Shown here piece after piece: positions 24,801-32,831 of a stretch of 64,000 bases of DNA; within the stretch, counting starts at the first letter, position 1, and every line of letters starts with the position of its first letter. This stretch comes from Geobacter sp. AOG1 (GTDB lineage: Bacteria; Desulfobacterota; Desulfuromonadia; Geobacterales; Geobacteraceae): positions 310,001 to 374,000 of the forward strand of contig NZ_BLIZ01000001.1 in NCBI RefSeq assembly GCF_019972315.1, written 5' to 3'. Position numbers and translations under genes: made by a program. The notes beneath the pieces are model-generated. The model was not told the origin of the DNA. It saw nothing but the letters and a program-made list of their open reading frames with translations, and searched no databases.

Positions 24801-26575
24801 TCATTGAAGCTGACCGCCGTGGCTCCGGTAAAATTGGTGCCGGTGATGGTAACCGTCGTTGGTCCTGTTCCCTGGGACATGGTGTTAGGCGATGTAGACG
24901 TAACCGTTGGCGGAGCGGGGGCATTGACCGTGAAGACCCCTGTGCCAGTCCCGGTTTGGCCGCCGGGAAGGGTGACCGTCACGTTGCGCGCCCCTGTTGT
25001 GGCTCCCGCTGCGACTGTTACCGGCACAGTCAAGGTGGTGGCGTTAACATACGTTACCGCCCCCAGTGTTATCCCCGTACCACTGAATGCCACCGTGGCG
25101 CCGTTCAGGAAGTTTGTGCCGGTGATGGTCACCGTGGTCGGCCCTGCGCCTTGTGTCATGCTGTTTGGCGATGTTGAAGTTACCGTCGGTGTCGGCGCCG
25201 CGTTGACCGTGAAGGCGCCAGTACTGATGGCATTCCCCCCATCAGGGTTGGTGACCGTCACGTTACCCGCACCGGTAGTAGCAGCCGGGCCGATGCTTAT
25301 GTTCACGGTCAGCTGGGTTGAAGTGTTGAACGTCGTGGAATTGACCGTTATGCCGCTACCGCTGAAGCTCGCCGTTGCACCGCTCTGAAAGTTGGTGCCG
25401 GTGATGACGACGTTCAGGGTGGTACCCTGGTTGCCGCTGCTCGGATTGAGCGGCGTCGATATGGTCGGGGGCGTGACCGTTCGCTTCGCAAGGATGACAT
25501 CGCGGTACACAGGATAGGAGCTTACCGAGGAAACCGTGTAGGTGACATTGGCATGGGTATGGGCGCTCGCTGAACCACCGGCGGTGCCAGTAGCTGAGGC
25601 ATAATTTCCAGTAGCTGCTCCTGATGTAGCATACACTTCGGTGCCACCATGGTTGAACGTGGCGCTGCCGCCGGTCGTGCCAGGGGTCGTTGCCGTACCC
25701 AGCAACAGGTTATTCGTATACGGCGCTGCATTGGAGATAACGGTCCACCCTCCTGTCGGGGTCGTATCGAACATGGCGATCAAGCCAACCGGGATGGGCG
25801 TGCTGGCGCCGGAACTGTTGTAGGCAAAAACCACCTGGACGTAGGGAGGCGCGTTGTTGTCGGCCGTAAAGGCGGCGGTTTGTGCGGCAAGCGTGTGGGT
25901 GTGGGTAGCGGACGCACGGTTAGTAGCCCCGGCATTGGTGCTTACCGTCCCGGATACCGCGCTGGTTGTCACCGCTCCGGTGTCATGGTTGTGGGTCGCC
26001 GCCCCTCCCGTTGCATTGTCGCTGAAGCCACGCAGGTAGTTACCATTGAGTGCCGCGTACTGGGTCCAGCCGGCGGGGAGGGTTGTAGTGTCGAATATGG
26101 CAATGGCGTTCGCAGGTATCTGTGTAGGGTTGGATGCTTTAATGAACACCAGGTTCTTGAAGGGGGGTTTATGATCCACCGTGGTCACGGTTGGAGACGG
26201 CCAGGTGTGTGTGTGGGCAACCGCCGCAGCCGCTGTACCACCCGGAGCGTATGTGCCTGTTGCGCCAGCTCCGGCCGATGAGAACGTCATGGTATGTGTA
26301 TGGGTGTCCGACCCTGCCGTCGCGGCACCGTAGGATGCGGCGGCACGGGGAAAGACTCCGTAAAACGCATCACCGGCTACGCTGGAGATGCTGGTCCATC
26401 CCGCGGGCACGGCACCGTTGGCGGTGTCCCAGAGCAGGATGACGTCTCCCGACGCGGCCTTTACCGGTTTTTCCTGGTACATGACTATGGTTGCCAGCAA
26501 GGTCGCCATTACTACCAGCCCTACCTTGACCCACAGATTCATCCCCCTAATTTTTTTCGCCATCGCTTTTCCCAT
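21881..26575 (-). CDS. Giant multiheme c-type cytochrome with tail-collar-like and IPT/TIG domains
   Basis: The 1564-residue protein begins with a membrane/signal segment (VGLVVMATLLATIVMY, about 17-32). About 330 residues follow in three repeats of the phage-tail-collar type (PAGWTSIS, PAGWTQYA, GGWTVIS with HTHT or HNH pairs), then three IPT/TIG Ig-like repeats (about 380-650, each with TSPNxMxQGxGPTTVTITGTNF) and a CARDB-like segment. From about residue 803 on there are 11 CxxCH heme motifs (CTTCH, CEVCH, CIVCH, CTVCH, CYQCH, CLGCH, CYDCH, CFDCH, CTPCH, CLNCH, CSKCH). It is an exported, probably surface electron-transfer protein. The heme half is nearly duplicated at 61718-64000. Confidence 0.85.
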   Translation of the reverse strand: MGKAMAKKIRGMNLWVKVGLVVMATLLATIVMYQEKPVKAASGDVILLWDTANGAVPAGWTSISSVAGDAFYGVFPRAAASYGAATAGSDTHTHTMTFSSAGAGATGTYAPGGTAAAAVAHTHTWPSPTVTTVDHKPPFKNLVFIKASNPTQIPANAIAIFDTTTLPAGWTQYAALNGNYLRGFSDNATGGAATHNHDTGAVTTSAVSGTVSTNAGATNRASATHTHTLAAQTAAFTADNNAPPYVQVVFAYNSSGASTPIPVGLIAMFDTTPTGGWTVISNAAPYTNNLLLGTATTPGTTGGSATFNHGGTEVYATSGAATGNYASATGTAGGSASAHTHANVTYTVSSVSSYPVYRDVILAKRTVTPPTISTPLNPSSGNQGTTLNVVITGTNFQSGATASFSGSGITVNSTTFNTSTQLTVNISIGPAATTGAGNVTVTNPDGGNAISTGAFTVNAAPTPTVTSTSPNSMTQGAGPTTVTITGTNFLNGATVAFSGTGITLGAVTYVNATTLTVPVTVAAGATTGARNVTVTLPGGQTGTGTGVFTVNAPAPPTVTSTSPNTMSQGTGPTTVTITGTNFTGATAVSFNDANIALGAFTVVNATTITVPVTVLPATTTGAKNVSVTTPGGTATGTGVFTVTAGTCTANAPTVTLSANANVQPGQQAVYTLSVTNNDSAFCGSTTFTIAIGTETGNTASFVLPSVLGSATTGALAPGATYNTTLTVKAQAAAVGGNNLTSTVNVSGSGHTTQSDSATTFIATAWANNALLHNSTNATNSSKSASYWSANGGWGIPGAKYGAFDCTTCHIPGSSNISRIRVTLTPPDATTFPGSAVLFQSKTTINDGTNPSFGVYSAAITSSTKICEVCHSQTNYHRQNMSAAVSHENKAQQVDCIVCHPHDQGFKAIGGCTVCHKFVQRNKRAPVMGFFSSGNSHHIQGAGVADQNCYQCHWEANSDGTVNVNYHDMRISGAPVNLAVYQSGARPVVRNTTTFVPYSATGTRHDMQKLNAVCLGCHSAASATAQPFGDGKTPQQYAWDGKSIDERYSQTAGVKWGKYSSSGTNAHNVNAKDTVIKAFSAHGNSALNKRGWDTTNGTDGPITNTGGSVNVLCYDCHNSHGSTVKGITSNYSSATGRNHGALLKDTDNGIGGYTANYQPSSDSTTANAKYNPGAGLCFDCHLNSTAGATLPWGYSGTFGASQRIMGYWDSPYFKTPTVAGDYFGPAQRFAYKATVVANKGGHFGASSVLDNPPDAQHQINGLCTPCHDPHGVSPTLNQAYSVPLLKGTWMTSPYKEDATPVNTNESRGGTNHGGSNTTRPNQQNVSSTPRYHIDQNTFGGSTTANEVNFGTAQTATKWNLADTTNRIKETDTQFGGLCLNCHSKTLLAPKAGQNVAPDAWKSRSRIHGTVKGWATTSTAADGNANNKVHSYTCSKCHAPHNYRLPRLMAVNCLNFEHRGQKGTTGIVGVATVAGVVSSTGYASPTDDGFHEVTTGQCGKGRGRFPIGGGYYSPLPPSNPRQSAQNPGQWWWGNTSTGAFNSCHDNANTIDTTYPMKQRWNSKTPW

Positions 26576-26671
26576 ATCAGGTCCTTCCCTCTGAAGAGTT
26601 AGTGTTTTTCTCTATTACTGACAGCCCACCCATTTGTCGGGGCAGGAGAGTATTCAGTGTTGGCACAACGT

Positions 26672-26707
26672 GTCTCCCTGCCCGTCCGCAGCGACGGGCA
26701 GGGAGAC
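26672..26707. repeat. Perfect 15-bp inverted repeat upstream of the cytochrome gene
   Basis: GTCTCCCTGCCCGTC and its exact complement GACGGGCAGGGAGAC flank a 6-base loop. There is no T-run on either side, so it is more likely an mRNA stabiliser, processing site or attenuator between the gene at 26714 and the cytochrome than a simple terminator. Confidence 0.6.
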
Positions 26708-26713
26708 CACTGT

Positions 26714-26995
26714 CTATCTTCTGAACGTGCTCTTCAACGCAAAGATCGCCGATCTCAGCGCTTTCAGATTACTTATATAGCTGCTGACCGGGGCAGGCTC
26801 TCCATCGTAGAACCGCCGCATCTGGTCCGATATCTTTCCATAGACTTCAAATGACACACGACCGCTGCTATCCCGCATCGGGTAGTACTTGATGCTGGGA
26901 TCGAAGGTCAATAGTGCCGCAAGCAGGTAGGTATCTTCGATAATCGAAGTATTCTGGTCTTTCATGACGAACGCCGAATGCTGATTCATTGCCAT
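26714..26995 (-). CDS. Small DUF5659-like hypothetical protein
   Basis: The 93-residue soluble protein reads EDTYLLAALLTFDPSIKYYPMRDSSGRVSFEVYG, then helices ISDQMRRFYDGEPAPVSSYISNLKALRSAIFAL. The order of an AALL helix, a beta pair and a final Leu-rich helix resembles the DUF5659-like protein at 11857, but similarity is weak. GGGGA lies before the start. It is 138 bp upstream of the cytochrome gene and may be co-transcribed with it. The 233 bp upstream show no gene. Confidence 0.5.
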   Translation of the reverse strand: MAMNQHSAFVMKDQNTSIIEDTYLLAALLTFDPSIKYYPMRDSSGRVSFEVYGKISDQMRRFYDGEPAPVSSYISNLKALRSAIFALKSTFRR

Positions 26996-27228
26996 TGATA
27001 TGTTCCCCTGTTCGTTATCATGCCGCGCAGAAGGCTGCGGAGGTGGTCCCTCCCCGCCTGATCACCGGCAGTTGTCGTACGTTGCTAACGGTAAATGCGT
27101 ACTGAAAAATCATCGGCTACAGGTCCTCTTCCAGCGAAGGAGACATGAGCCTGAACTGTCAGACACCGCGAATGGCACATGACAGACGGTGTTACTGAAT
27201 TGCTTAAGAGTGGGGTACTACAAGGGAA

Positions 27229-27600
27229 TCAGGCTGGGGGTGCACGTGAGGCAAGGAGGTTTATGCGCGGGTCAGATAGATAGGCAAGATGTTGCCGGGT
27301 AACTATCGTTGTTGTAAAAGAGGGTGCATGGAGGAAAAATGGATGGGGAAGGCCGGCAACAGCGAAAGAAATTTTTTTAGCAGCCGGATCGTGGGAATTA
27401 CCGGAAATCCCCCCGTAGGAGTGTACATCGTCAATATCAGCATCGTTTTGAACAAGGTTGACATGCTTACAGGTATGTGCGGAAGTGCTAGGATCTACAA
27501 AGGGCGCGAAGTAGTCAACCTCCGTACCCAGCACACCCACGGCCAGATAGAGCATGATAAAAAAATATATAAGTGGTGCTTGCAACAGCTTCTTCATCAT
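27229..27600 (-). CDS. Small secreted hypothetical protein
   Basis: The 123-residue frame starts MMKKLLQAPLIYFFIMLYLAVGVLG, a convincing signal or anchor segment, followed by a polar stretch with CKH and repeated His/Asp. Its C-terminus (YLSDPRINLLASRAPPA) recalls small periplasmic proteins found beside efflux genes, but I cannot name the family. The ribosome site is weak. Placed between AT-rich non-coding DNA and the cytochrome locus, it may be a minor member of the cytochrome unit or an orphan. Confidence 0.4.
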   Translation of the reverse strand: MMKKLLQAPLIYFFIMLYLAVGVLGTEVDYFAPFVDPSTSAHTCKHVNLVQNDADIDDVHSYGGISGNSHDPAAKKISFAVAGLPHPFFLHAPSFTTTIVTRQHLAYLSDPRINLLASRAPPA

Positions 27601-28128
27601 GACCGTCTCGCGTACTCCATGAACTTACTGCAGCTATTCCAAGAAAATATTCTGACCCGGTTAAGCAAAAGCATTTTTAGTGCCATTCGGATGTCGTTAC
27701 ATCAACAAGCACTCATTACTGGCAGGAGGGACTAACTCTCTAACCACATTTAGAAAAATTATAATTTACAAATTAAGCAAGCTATCTAATATTTATGTAG
27801 CGTTATTGCTGAATTTCCGTGTAATTTTAATGTGCGACAACACATACAACGCCATTCGCAGCAATAATTTCACTGAAATACCGCAGCTTAGTGAACATTT
27901 TCACATGTCCACCCACATTATTAATATTTTTAAACCGCTATTATGCGTATGTATTACGCAAAAAAGAGAAATCGTGTCTACTCATTTGGAAGACGTTGAC
28001 GTGGCAAAACAAATATGCTGTTTGCTGAAGATGAAAAACGTGGATTAAGAGGAGGCTCCCAGATCAGAGCACGTGGAGGGAGACCCATTTGGGAAAGAAC
28101 CAACGACCGACCGAATTATTAGACGATT
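27601..28128. other. AT-rich intergenic region
   Basis: This 528-bp stretch is conspicuously AT-rich compared with its surroundings. A 122-codon plus-strand frame at 27680 exists, but its composition (runs of Ile, Asn and Cys), lack of a ribosome site and absence of a recognisable domain argue against a gene. It probably holds promoters for the minus-strand gene at 27229, but no convincing -35/-10 pair could be fixed. Confidence 0.5.
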
Positions 28129-29190
28129 TCACGCACTCCGTTCGCGGAACAAAAGGCAACCGGCCAGGACAAAGGCGAACCCGGCAAGTACCGCAATCTT
28201 CCCCGAAAGGGGAACCCCTGCCGCCGTCGCCGCAACCCCCCAGGACTGAACGAGTGCCCCGCCGATGAACATCCCGACCACCACGAGACCTGCGTCCCCA
28301 TCCCCCTCGCCAGCCTTGATCAACTGCCGGAACGGGCACCCCCCGATGAGTACGGAAATCCAACCAGTTAGTCCCATGCCGAGAAAACTCCAGAGGGCAT
28401 CGAGGTGCGCGCCGGGTTGGCCGTAGTACCCCGGATTGAACCTTCCACTTGCAAGGTTGAACCCGGCCGCTGCGACGAGGAAGGCCATGAATCCCCAGAG
28501 CATGTAGGACCTACGCCCCATGAGCATGATGTCGCGGATGCTGCCGGTAATACAGAAACGGCTGCGTTGCGCGGCAACGCCAAGGGACAATCCCGCTGCA
28601 AGGGAGATGAGCAGGGGAGCATGCTGGGCCGCGCTCCCCCGCCCCGAGAAGAGGAGAAATCCGGGCTGGACGAAAAGGAACGCCAGCATAACGATGAACC
28701 CGACGGGGACAAGGAGTCCTTCCCCCCTCCCCTTTTGTTCGGGAGGTCCGGGCTCCACGCCGTTGGCAAGGCTTCGCACCCCTGCCCAGACACCGGCCAC
28801 CAGACCGGCCACACCAGCCAGGGCGGTCAGATCGCCGGCGGTCAGGCGGAGAAAGAGCTTGATGGGACAGCCGATAAATACCGCACAGCCGACCATCATA
28901 AAGATACCGGCAAAAAGCCGCGGCAGGGGCGCGCTGCCGCCGCGGGAGCGAAATTCGCGAAACAGGATGGCGCTCGCCGCCGAACCGAGGACGAAACCGA
29001 TCAACTCGGGACGCAGGTACTGCATGCGGGAATTATCATGGAAACCGAGTGCCCCTGCACTGTTTTCGATGAAGCAGGAAACACAGATCCCCGAATTCTC
29101 CGGGTTCCCCCACACCGCCAGGAGCACGCCGAGCCCCCCGAGAAGCACCCCCGCAGCAACCACTAGCCAGAAATGCCGGTCGCGCATCAT
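28129..29190 (-). CDS. yedE: YedE/FdhT-type selenium metabolism membrane protein
   Basis: The 353-residue protein has about ten hydrophobic segments and two YeeE/YedE (sulf_transp) repeats. The signature GNPENSGICVSCFIENSAGALGFH with YLRPELIGFVLGS near residues 28-72 is typical of the selenium-associated YedE subfamily. GCPIKLFLRL (about 107) and GGCPFRQLIKAG (about 290) are the paired conserved GCP motifs. It is thought to import a selenium or sulfur species. The ATG directly follows the upstream TPR gene's stop, placing it at the 3' end of the long GeoRSP operon. Confidence 0.8.
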   Translation of the reverse strand: MMRDRHFWLVVAAGVLLGGLGVLLAVWGNPENSGICVSCFIENSAGALGFHDNSRMQYLRPELIGFVLGSAASAILFREFRSRGGSAPLPRLFAGIFMMVGCAVFIGCPIKLFLRLTAGDLTALAGVAGLVAGVWAGVRSLANGVEPGPPEQKGRGEGLLVPVGFIVMLAFLFVQPGFLLFSGRGSAAQHAPLLISLAAGLSLGVAAQRSRFCITGSIRDIMLMGRRSYMLWGFMAFLVAAAGFNLASGRFNPGYYGQPGAHLDALWSFLGMGLTGWISVLIGGCPFRQLIKAGEGDGDAGLVVVGMFIGGALVQSWGVAATAAGVPLSGKIAVLAGFAFVLAGCLLFRERSA

Positions 29191-29733
29191 CTACTCGCAC
29201 CCCCCTGCCAGCCGGCTCCTGAGATAGTTGACCTTTTGCAGCGAAGCGGCAATGGTCCGGTTACCCGGATTGGCCGCAGCCCGTGTACCGATGTTCTTCA
29301 GCCCCTCATCCACGAGCCGCTGGATGTCGCCTCGCCGTGACAGGGGGCTTTTGTCGTCCAGGTAATCGCCATTCAGCTTGACACCGGCCACGTAGGATGT
29401 CACTGCCTCGTCCAGCGCCCCCATCTCCCGGAGTATTTCCCCCTGGAGGATATGACCATGGGCCTCGCCAGGATACTTGCGGATGAGTTCGTCCAGCTTC
29501 AGAAGGGCTTCCTGGTTTTTCCCCTCCTTGCGCAACCCTTCAACCGGCCCGTAGAGCTTGGCAATGAGTTCCACGCGGGCGTGGTAGGCCATCTCTCGCT
29601 CCACTGCCTTGTCGAGGCCGGAGGCGGCTTTCCCTTCTCCCGAGCCGGCTTTCATGCCGAGAAGGACGAGAAGGGCGATAAGGACGAGCGCCAGGCATGC
29701 CCAGCATAGTTTGTCGAAGGTGTCTTTGAACAT
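29191..29733 (-). CDS. Membrane-anchored TPR protein
   Basis: The 180-residue protein has one N-terminal membrane span (LCWACLALVLIALLVLLGM, about 9-27) and about three TPR-like helix pairs (KEGKNQEALLKLDELIRKYPGEAHGHILQGEILREMGALDEAVTSYVAGVKL). It is likely a periplasmic scaffold anchored in the inner membrane. It is immediately upstream of yedE with no intergenic base and 209 bp downstream of the PhnD-like lipoprotein gene; that 209-bp gap holds nothing recognisable. A specific partner cannot be named. Confidence 0.65.
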   Translation of the reverse strand: MFKDTFDKLCWACLALVLIALLVLLGMKAGSGEGKAASGLDKAVEREMAYHARVELIAKLYGPVEGLRKEGKNQEALLKLDELIRKYPGEAHGHILQGEILREMGALDEAVTSYVAGVKLNGDYLDDKSPLSRRGDIQRLVDEGLKNIGTRAAANPGNRTIAASLQKVNYLRSRLAGGCE

Positions 29734-29942
29734 AGCATCTCAGTAGTTAGTCTGTGAGGGGGGAGTGTCCCGTGGAGCGAATGTGCCCGAGTGTCAGCCG
29801 CTGTAGACGAAATTGAGCAAAGACGGACGATCATGTTCGAACCCTTCAGGGTGAGTTGATCGGCCGGCACTCAATGAGCCGTACAGCGGCGACGTGAGGG
29901 GACTCTGAGCGTAACGGGGCGCTCACCCCTCACAGGTTCAGG

Positions 29943-30848
29943 TCAATATTTCTGATACGGCGGCATGTTCACCCGCTTCGCCATCTCCCGGATCGGATCA
30001 TAGTCGCTGTCGGGAAGTTCTTCGTAACCGTCGATCCAGGCCGCCTTCATTACCTTCAGCCGTTCACCGTCAACCTCGGCGGTGTCCGCCGACTTCAAGG
30101 CAAGAAGCGCCTCCTTCACCTTCTTCACCAGCGCGGGGTCGGTCCCCTTGGCCACGGCAAAGGTGCAGTAGGGTATCGGCTTGCTCTGGGCAAGGACGAC
30201 AAAATCATCGGGGGTTATCTTCCCCTCCCGCGCCATGGTCTCCAGGTCGAGAACAGGTGCTGCAGCCACGTCGTACTTGCCGTAGAGGACCCCGTAGATC
30301 AGCTTTTCGTGCTTGTAGGAACCCGGCGGAATCGAGTAGAACGCCAGGTCGTGCTCCGGATTGATCCCCGCGGCGAGCATCAGGTCATACTCGGCAAGAT
30401 ATCCGGTCGGCGCGAGCATCGGGCCGAACGCCAGCCGTTTCCCCCGGATGTCGGCCAGCTTTTCAATGCCGCTCCCCTTCCGGGCGATAATGGCACCGGC
30501 GGTACGGGCGCCGAACTTACCCCGCTTTTCGGAAGCGACGATCTGTACTCCCTCGTTTTCGCGAAGGACAATGTAGAGGAGCGAGTTTGTGTGGGTAAAG
30601 GTGAACTCGCCCGCCTTGAAGCGCTTTTCGAAGTCGAGGGTATCCACCGGTACCATCACGAAATCGACCCCCACCTTGTCCGACAGGTAGCGGGTCAGGG
30701 GGAGAAACCGCTGGGTCGTCTCCTGCTCGCTGTTGCAGAGCATGTAGCCGATCTTGACGACCGGGCGTTTCCCTTCGGTCTTGCAACCGGCGACGACCAG
30801 CAGCACGGCCAGGAAGATAACGAGTCTGATCATTGGAAGTATCCGCAT
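29943..30848 (-). CDS. PhnD-family substrate-binding lipoprotein
   Basis: The protein (301 residues from the ATG at 30848) is a type-2 periplasmic binding protein of the PhnD/phosphonate family: PVVKIGYMLCNSEQETTQRFLPLTRYLSDKVGVDF, IARKGSGIEKLADIRGKRLAFG, GVLYGKYDVAAAPVLDLETMA. The N-terminus has a lipobox VVAGC, so it is a membrane-tethered lipoprotein. No ABC permease or ATPase is nearby, so it may act as a sensor or ligand carrier rather than for transport. AGGA precedes the chosen start; a longer form starting at 30893 would overlap the SPASM gene. Confidence 0.75.
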   Translation of the reverse strand: MRILPMIRLVIFLAVLLVVAGCKTEGKRPVVKIGYMLCNSEQETTQRFLPLTRYLSDKVGVDFVMVPVDTLDFEKRFKAGEFTFTHTNSLLYIVLRENEGVQIVASEKRGKFGARTAGAIIARKGSGIEKLADIRGKRLAFGPMLAPTGYLAEYDLMLAAGINPEHDLAFYSIPPGSYKHEKLIYGVLYGKYDVAAAPVLDLETMAREGKITPDDFVVLAQSKPIPYCTFAVAKGTDPALVKKVKEALLALKSADTAEVDGERLKVMKAAWIDGYEELPDSDYDPIREMAKRVNMPPYQKY

Positions 30849-30883
30849 GTTGAGGTTCCTGTTGTGATGCATCAATGTAATAT

Positions 30884-31747
30884 TCATCTGCACGCTTCAT
30901 CTATGCCGTCGAGAGTTCCATGCATGACGTATGCCCTCCCCCGACAGCCACCCCGGCATTCAGCCAGTTCCCTGCAGTCCCGGCATCCTTCGGGGTCGAG
31001 CAGGAGCCTGCGCCTGAACTCCCTTTTTTCCGACGAAGCGATGATCTCCTTCAATGATCTTGCGCCGATCTTGCCCAGACGGACCGGCAGGGACGGACAG
31101 GGGTAGACGCCACCATCCGGCGAAATGGCGATCATGGTATTGGCCGCCTGACATCCCCCCTGGGGAAACGGCACCCCCGGATTGAAGGAGCGCCAGAGAA
31201 AGGGGTCGTGAATGGTGAGATTGATTCCCTCCGTGCCACCGGAAGCCGCAAGTTCTCTCTCAAGTTCCCCCTGTTCGTCCCGCGAAAGGAGGAAGGGCGC
31301 CTCACCGTTGTACAGACGCTGCATCGGCAGCACCAGCCGGTGGAATCCGCGCGCACGGCAGGTCGCAACAGTGCCCGGGAGCAGGCGCCAGTTGTCACGG
31401 GTCACCGACCAGGATACTCCGAGGGAGACCCGACCAGCCAGGTTCCCCAGCACGTCAGGGGTGTCGATGGCCAGAAGGACCTCCTTGACGCCGAGCTCTC
31501 CGACGGCGCTGCCGCCGAGGTGCGAAAACGAGTCGGGAGTCATGGTGAGTGAAACGGCGACCGGCATCCCCCTGAACTGCTCCAGAACTGCATGCAGCGC
31601 CTCACCGGGCCGGGGTGACGGGTCGTACAGCTGGAGCATGAGCGGACGGCATGCGGCGATGTCGGCAGCTATCCGCAGGAGGTAATCGCTGCGGGGAGCA
31701 TCGGGAGCCAGGTCCCAGTAGATGGTGATCGGTGTTGCCAGTTCCAT
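30884..31747 (-). CDS. GeoRSP system SPASM domain protein (no radical SAM cluster)
   Basis: The 287-residue protein has the overall shape of a radical SAM/SPASM enzyme but lacks the CxxxCxxC motif in its N-terminal half (ITIYWDLAPDAPRSDYLLRIAADIAACRPLMLQLYD). The C-terminal SPASM-type cysteines are present: CQAANTMIAISPDGGVYPC, then CRDCRELAECRGGCRGRAYV and a last Cys two residues from the end. It is probably a partner that presents the peptide or an auxiliary [4Fe-4S] site to the active enzyme at 31809. GAGGAAC precedes the ATG. I recall this pairing as part of the Geobacter GeoRSP system. Confidence 0.8.
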   Translation of the reverse strand: MELATPITIYWDLAPDAPRSDYLLRIAADIAACRPLMLQLYDPSPRPGEALHAVLEQFRGMPVAVSLTMTPDSFSHLGGSAVGELGVKEVLLAIDTPDVLGNLAGRVSLGVSWSVTRDNWRLLPGTVATCRARGFHRLVLPMQRLYNGEAPFLLSRDEQGELERELAASGGTEGINLTIHDPFLWRSFNPGVPFPQGGCQAANTMIAISPDGGVYPCPSLPVRLGKIGARSLKEIIASSEKREFRRRLLLDPEGCRDCRELAECRGGCRGRAYVMHGTLDGIDEACR

Positions 31748-31808
31748 ACTGATGTTCCTCGGTGATGAACTGCTGCGGCTCTTGCCTTGGAAGGCGGGCC
31801 GCAGGGCG

Positions 31809-32831
31809 TCACCGGGATGGTTCGTCGTCTCCCCAGCAGTGGGGGTCGGGGCTGTTCATGTCGCCGGTCAGGGCCAGTGCCCGTGCGGTACACCCCCCCA
31901 GGCAATCTTCGTACTTGCTGCAACCGCTGCATTTGCCGGTCGGTTGCTTGTTGCGCATCTTCTCCAGCACAGCCGAATCCTTCCAGACTTGCCGGAGGTC
32001 ATCCTGGACGATGTTGCCGATGACGATCGGAATAAAACCGCAGGGGGTCATATCGCCGTTGGCCTTGATGTTGAGCGAAAGCTTGCCGCAGACGCTCCCC
32101 TTGACGAGACTTCCCACGTTCCGCTCGCCGAGCAGTGCGATGATCGGGTCATCGAGGGAGATATCGAGCCCCTTCACGCTCTTTTTCGCAACGATGGCAT
32201 GACGGTAGAACTCTTTCCACTCTTCGGCAGTCAGGTCCAGATCGTCCTTGTTGGCCAGACCAAGTCCGGAGCACTTGAAGTTGTGGAAATTGAGCTGTCC
32301 CGCCCCATGCGTGAGGGCCATCGCCACGAGTTCATCGATGGCCGTGCTGTTGATGCGGCAGATAACCGTGGAAATGGAGGTGGCGATGCCCACCGCCTGA
32401 AGATGGCCAAGTGCGGCAAGAGCACGGCCGTGGCTTCCGGCGACGCCGCGGAAGGTGTCGTGAACGGCAGCGACGTGGCTGTCGATGCTGATCCCGACCT
32501 TGGTAAAGCCAGCCGTTTTGAGGGCGATCGCCTTGTCGCGGTCAAGCAGCCAGCCGTTGCTGTTCATGGAAACGCGCAGCCCCAGTCCGCTGGCAAACGC
32601 GGCAATCTCCAAAAGATGGGGGTGGAGCAGCGGTTCGCCGCCACCGAAGTTGATAGAAAAGACCCCTGCCTTGGCAACCTTTTCCAAGCACGCGTAGAGC
32701 ACATCCTGCGGCAGTTCCTCGTGGGTGTCCTCGCGGCTGTAGCAGTGGCTACAGGCAAAATTGCAGCTGTTGTTGATGGCCCAATTGATGGTAAGGGGTG
32801 CCTGCAGCTGGGGCATGGTATCATTCTGCAT
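31809..32831 (-). CDS. GeoRSP system radical SAM/SPASM peptide-modifying enzyme
   Basis: The 340-residue enzyme has the radical SAM motif CNFACSHC at residues about 22-29, a glycine-rich SAM-binding FGGGEPLLHP near 65, and a C-terminal SPASM domain: CGKLSLNIKANGDMTPCGFIP, then CSGCSKYEDCLGGC, with a further Cys in PDPHCWGD. SPASM enzymes of this size modify ribosomal peptides by thioether or C-C crosslinks. The gene overlaps the PqqD gene by 11 bp, so the two are made together. The likely substrates are the HPC peptides at 40365, 41572, 21748 and 61585; this link is inferred. Confidence 0.85.
   Translation of the reverse strand: MQNDTMPQLQAPLTINWAINNSCNFACSHCYSREDTHEELPQDVLYACLEKVAKAGVFSINFGGGEPLLHPHLLEIAAFASGLGLRVSMNSNGWLLDRDKAIALKTAGFTKVGISIDSHVAAVHDTFRGVAGSHGRALAALGHLQAVGIATSISTVICRINSTAIDELVAMALTHGAGQLNFHNFKCSGLGLANKDDLDLTAEEWKEFYRHAIVAKKSVKGLDISLDDPIIALLGERNVGSLVKGSVCGKLSLNIKANGDMTPCGFIPIVIGNIVQDDLRQVWKDSAVLEKMRNKQPTGKCSGCSKYEDCLGGCTARALALTGDMNSPDPHCWGDDEPSR

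Noticed and set aside
27680-28048. 122-codon plus-strand frame in AT-rich DNA
   Set aside because: No ribosome site, unlike codon use, no domain; it is likely a chance frame in an AT-rich region.
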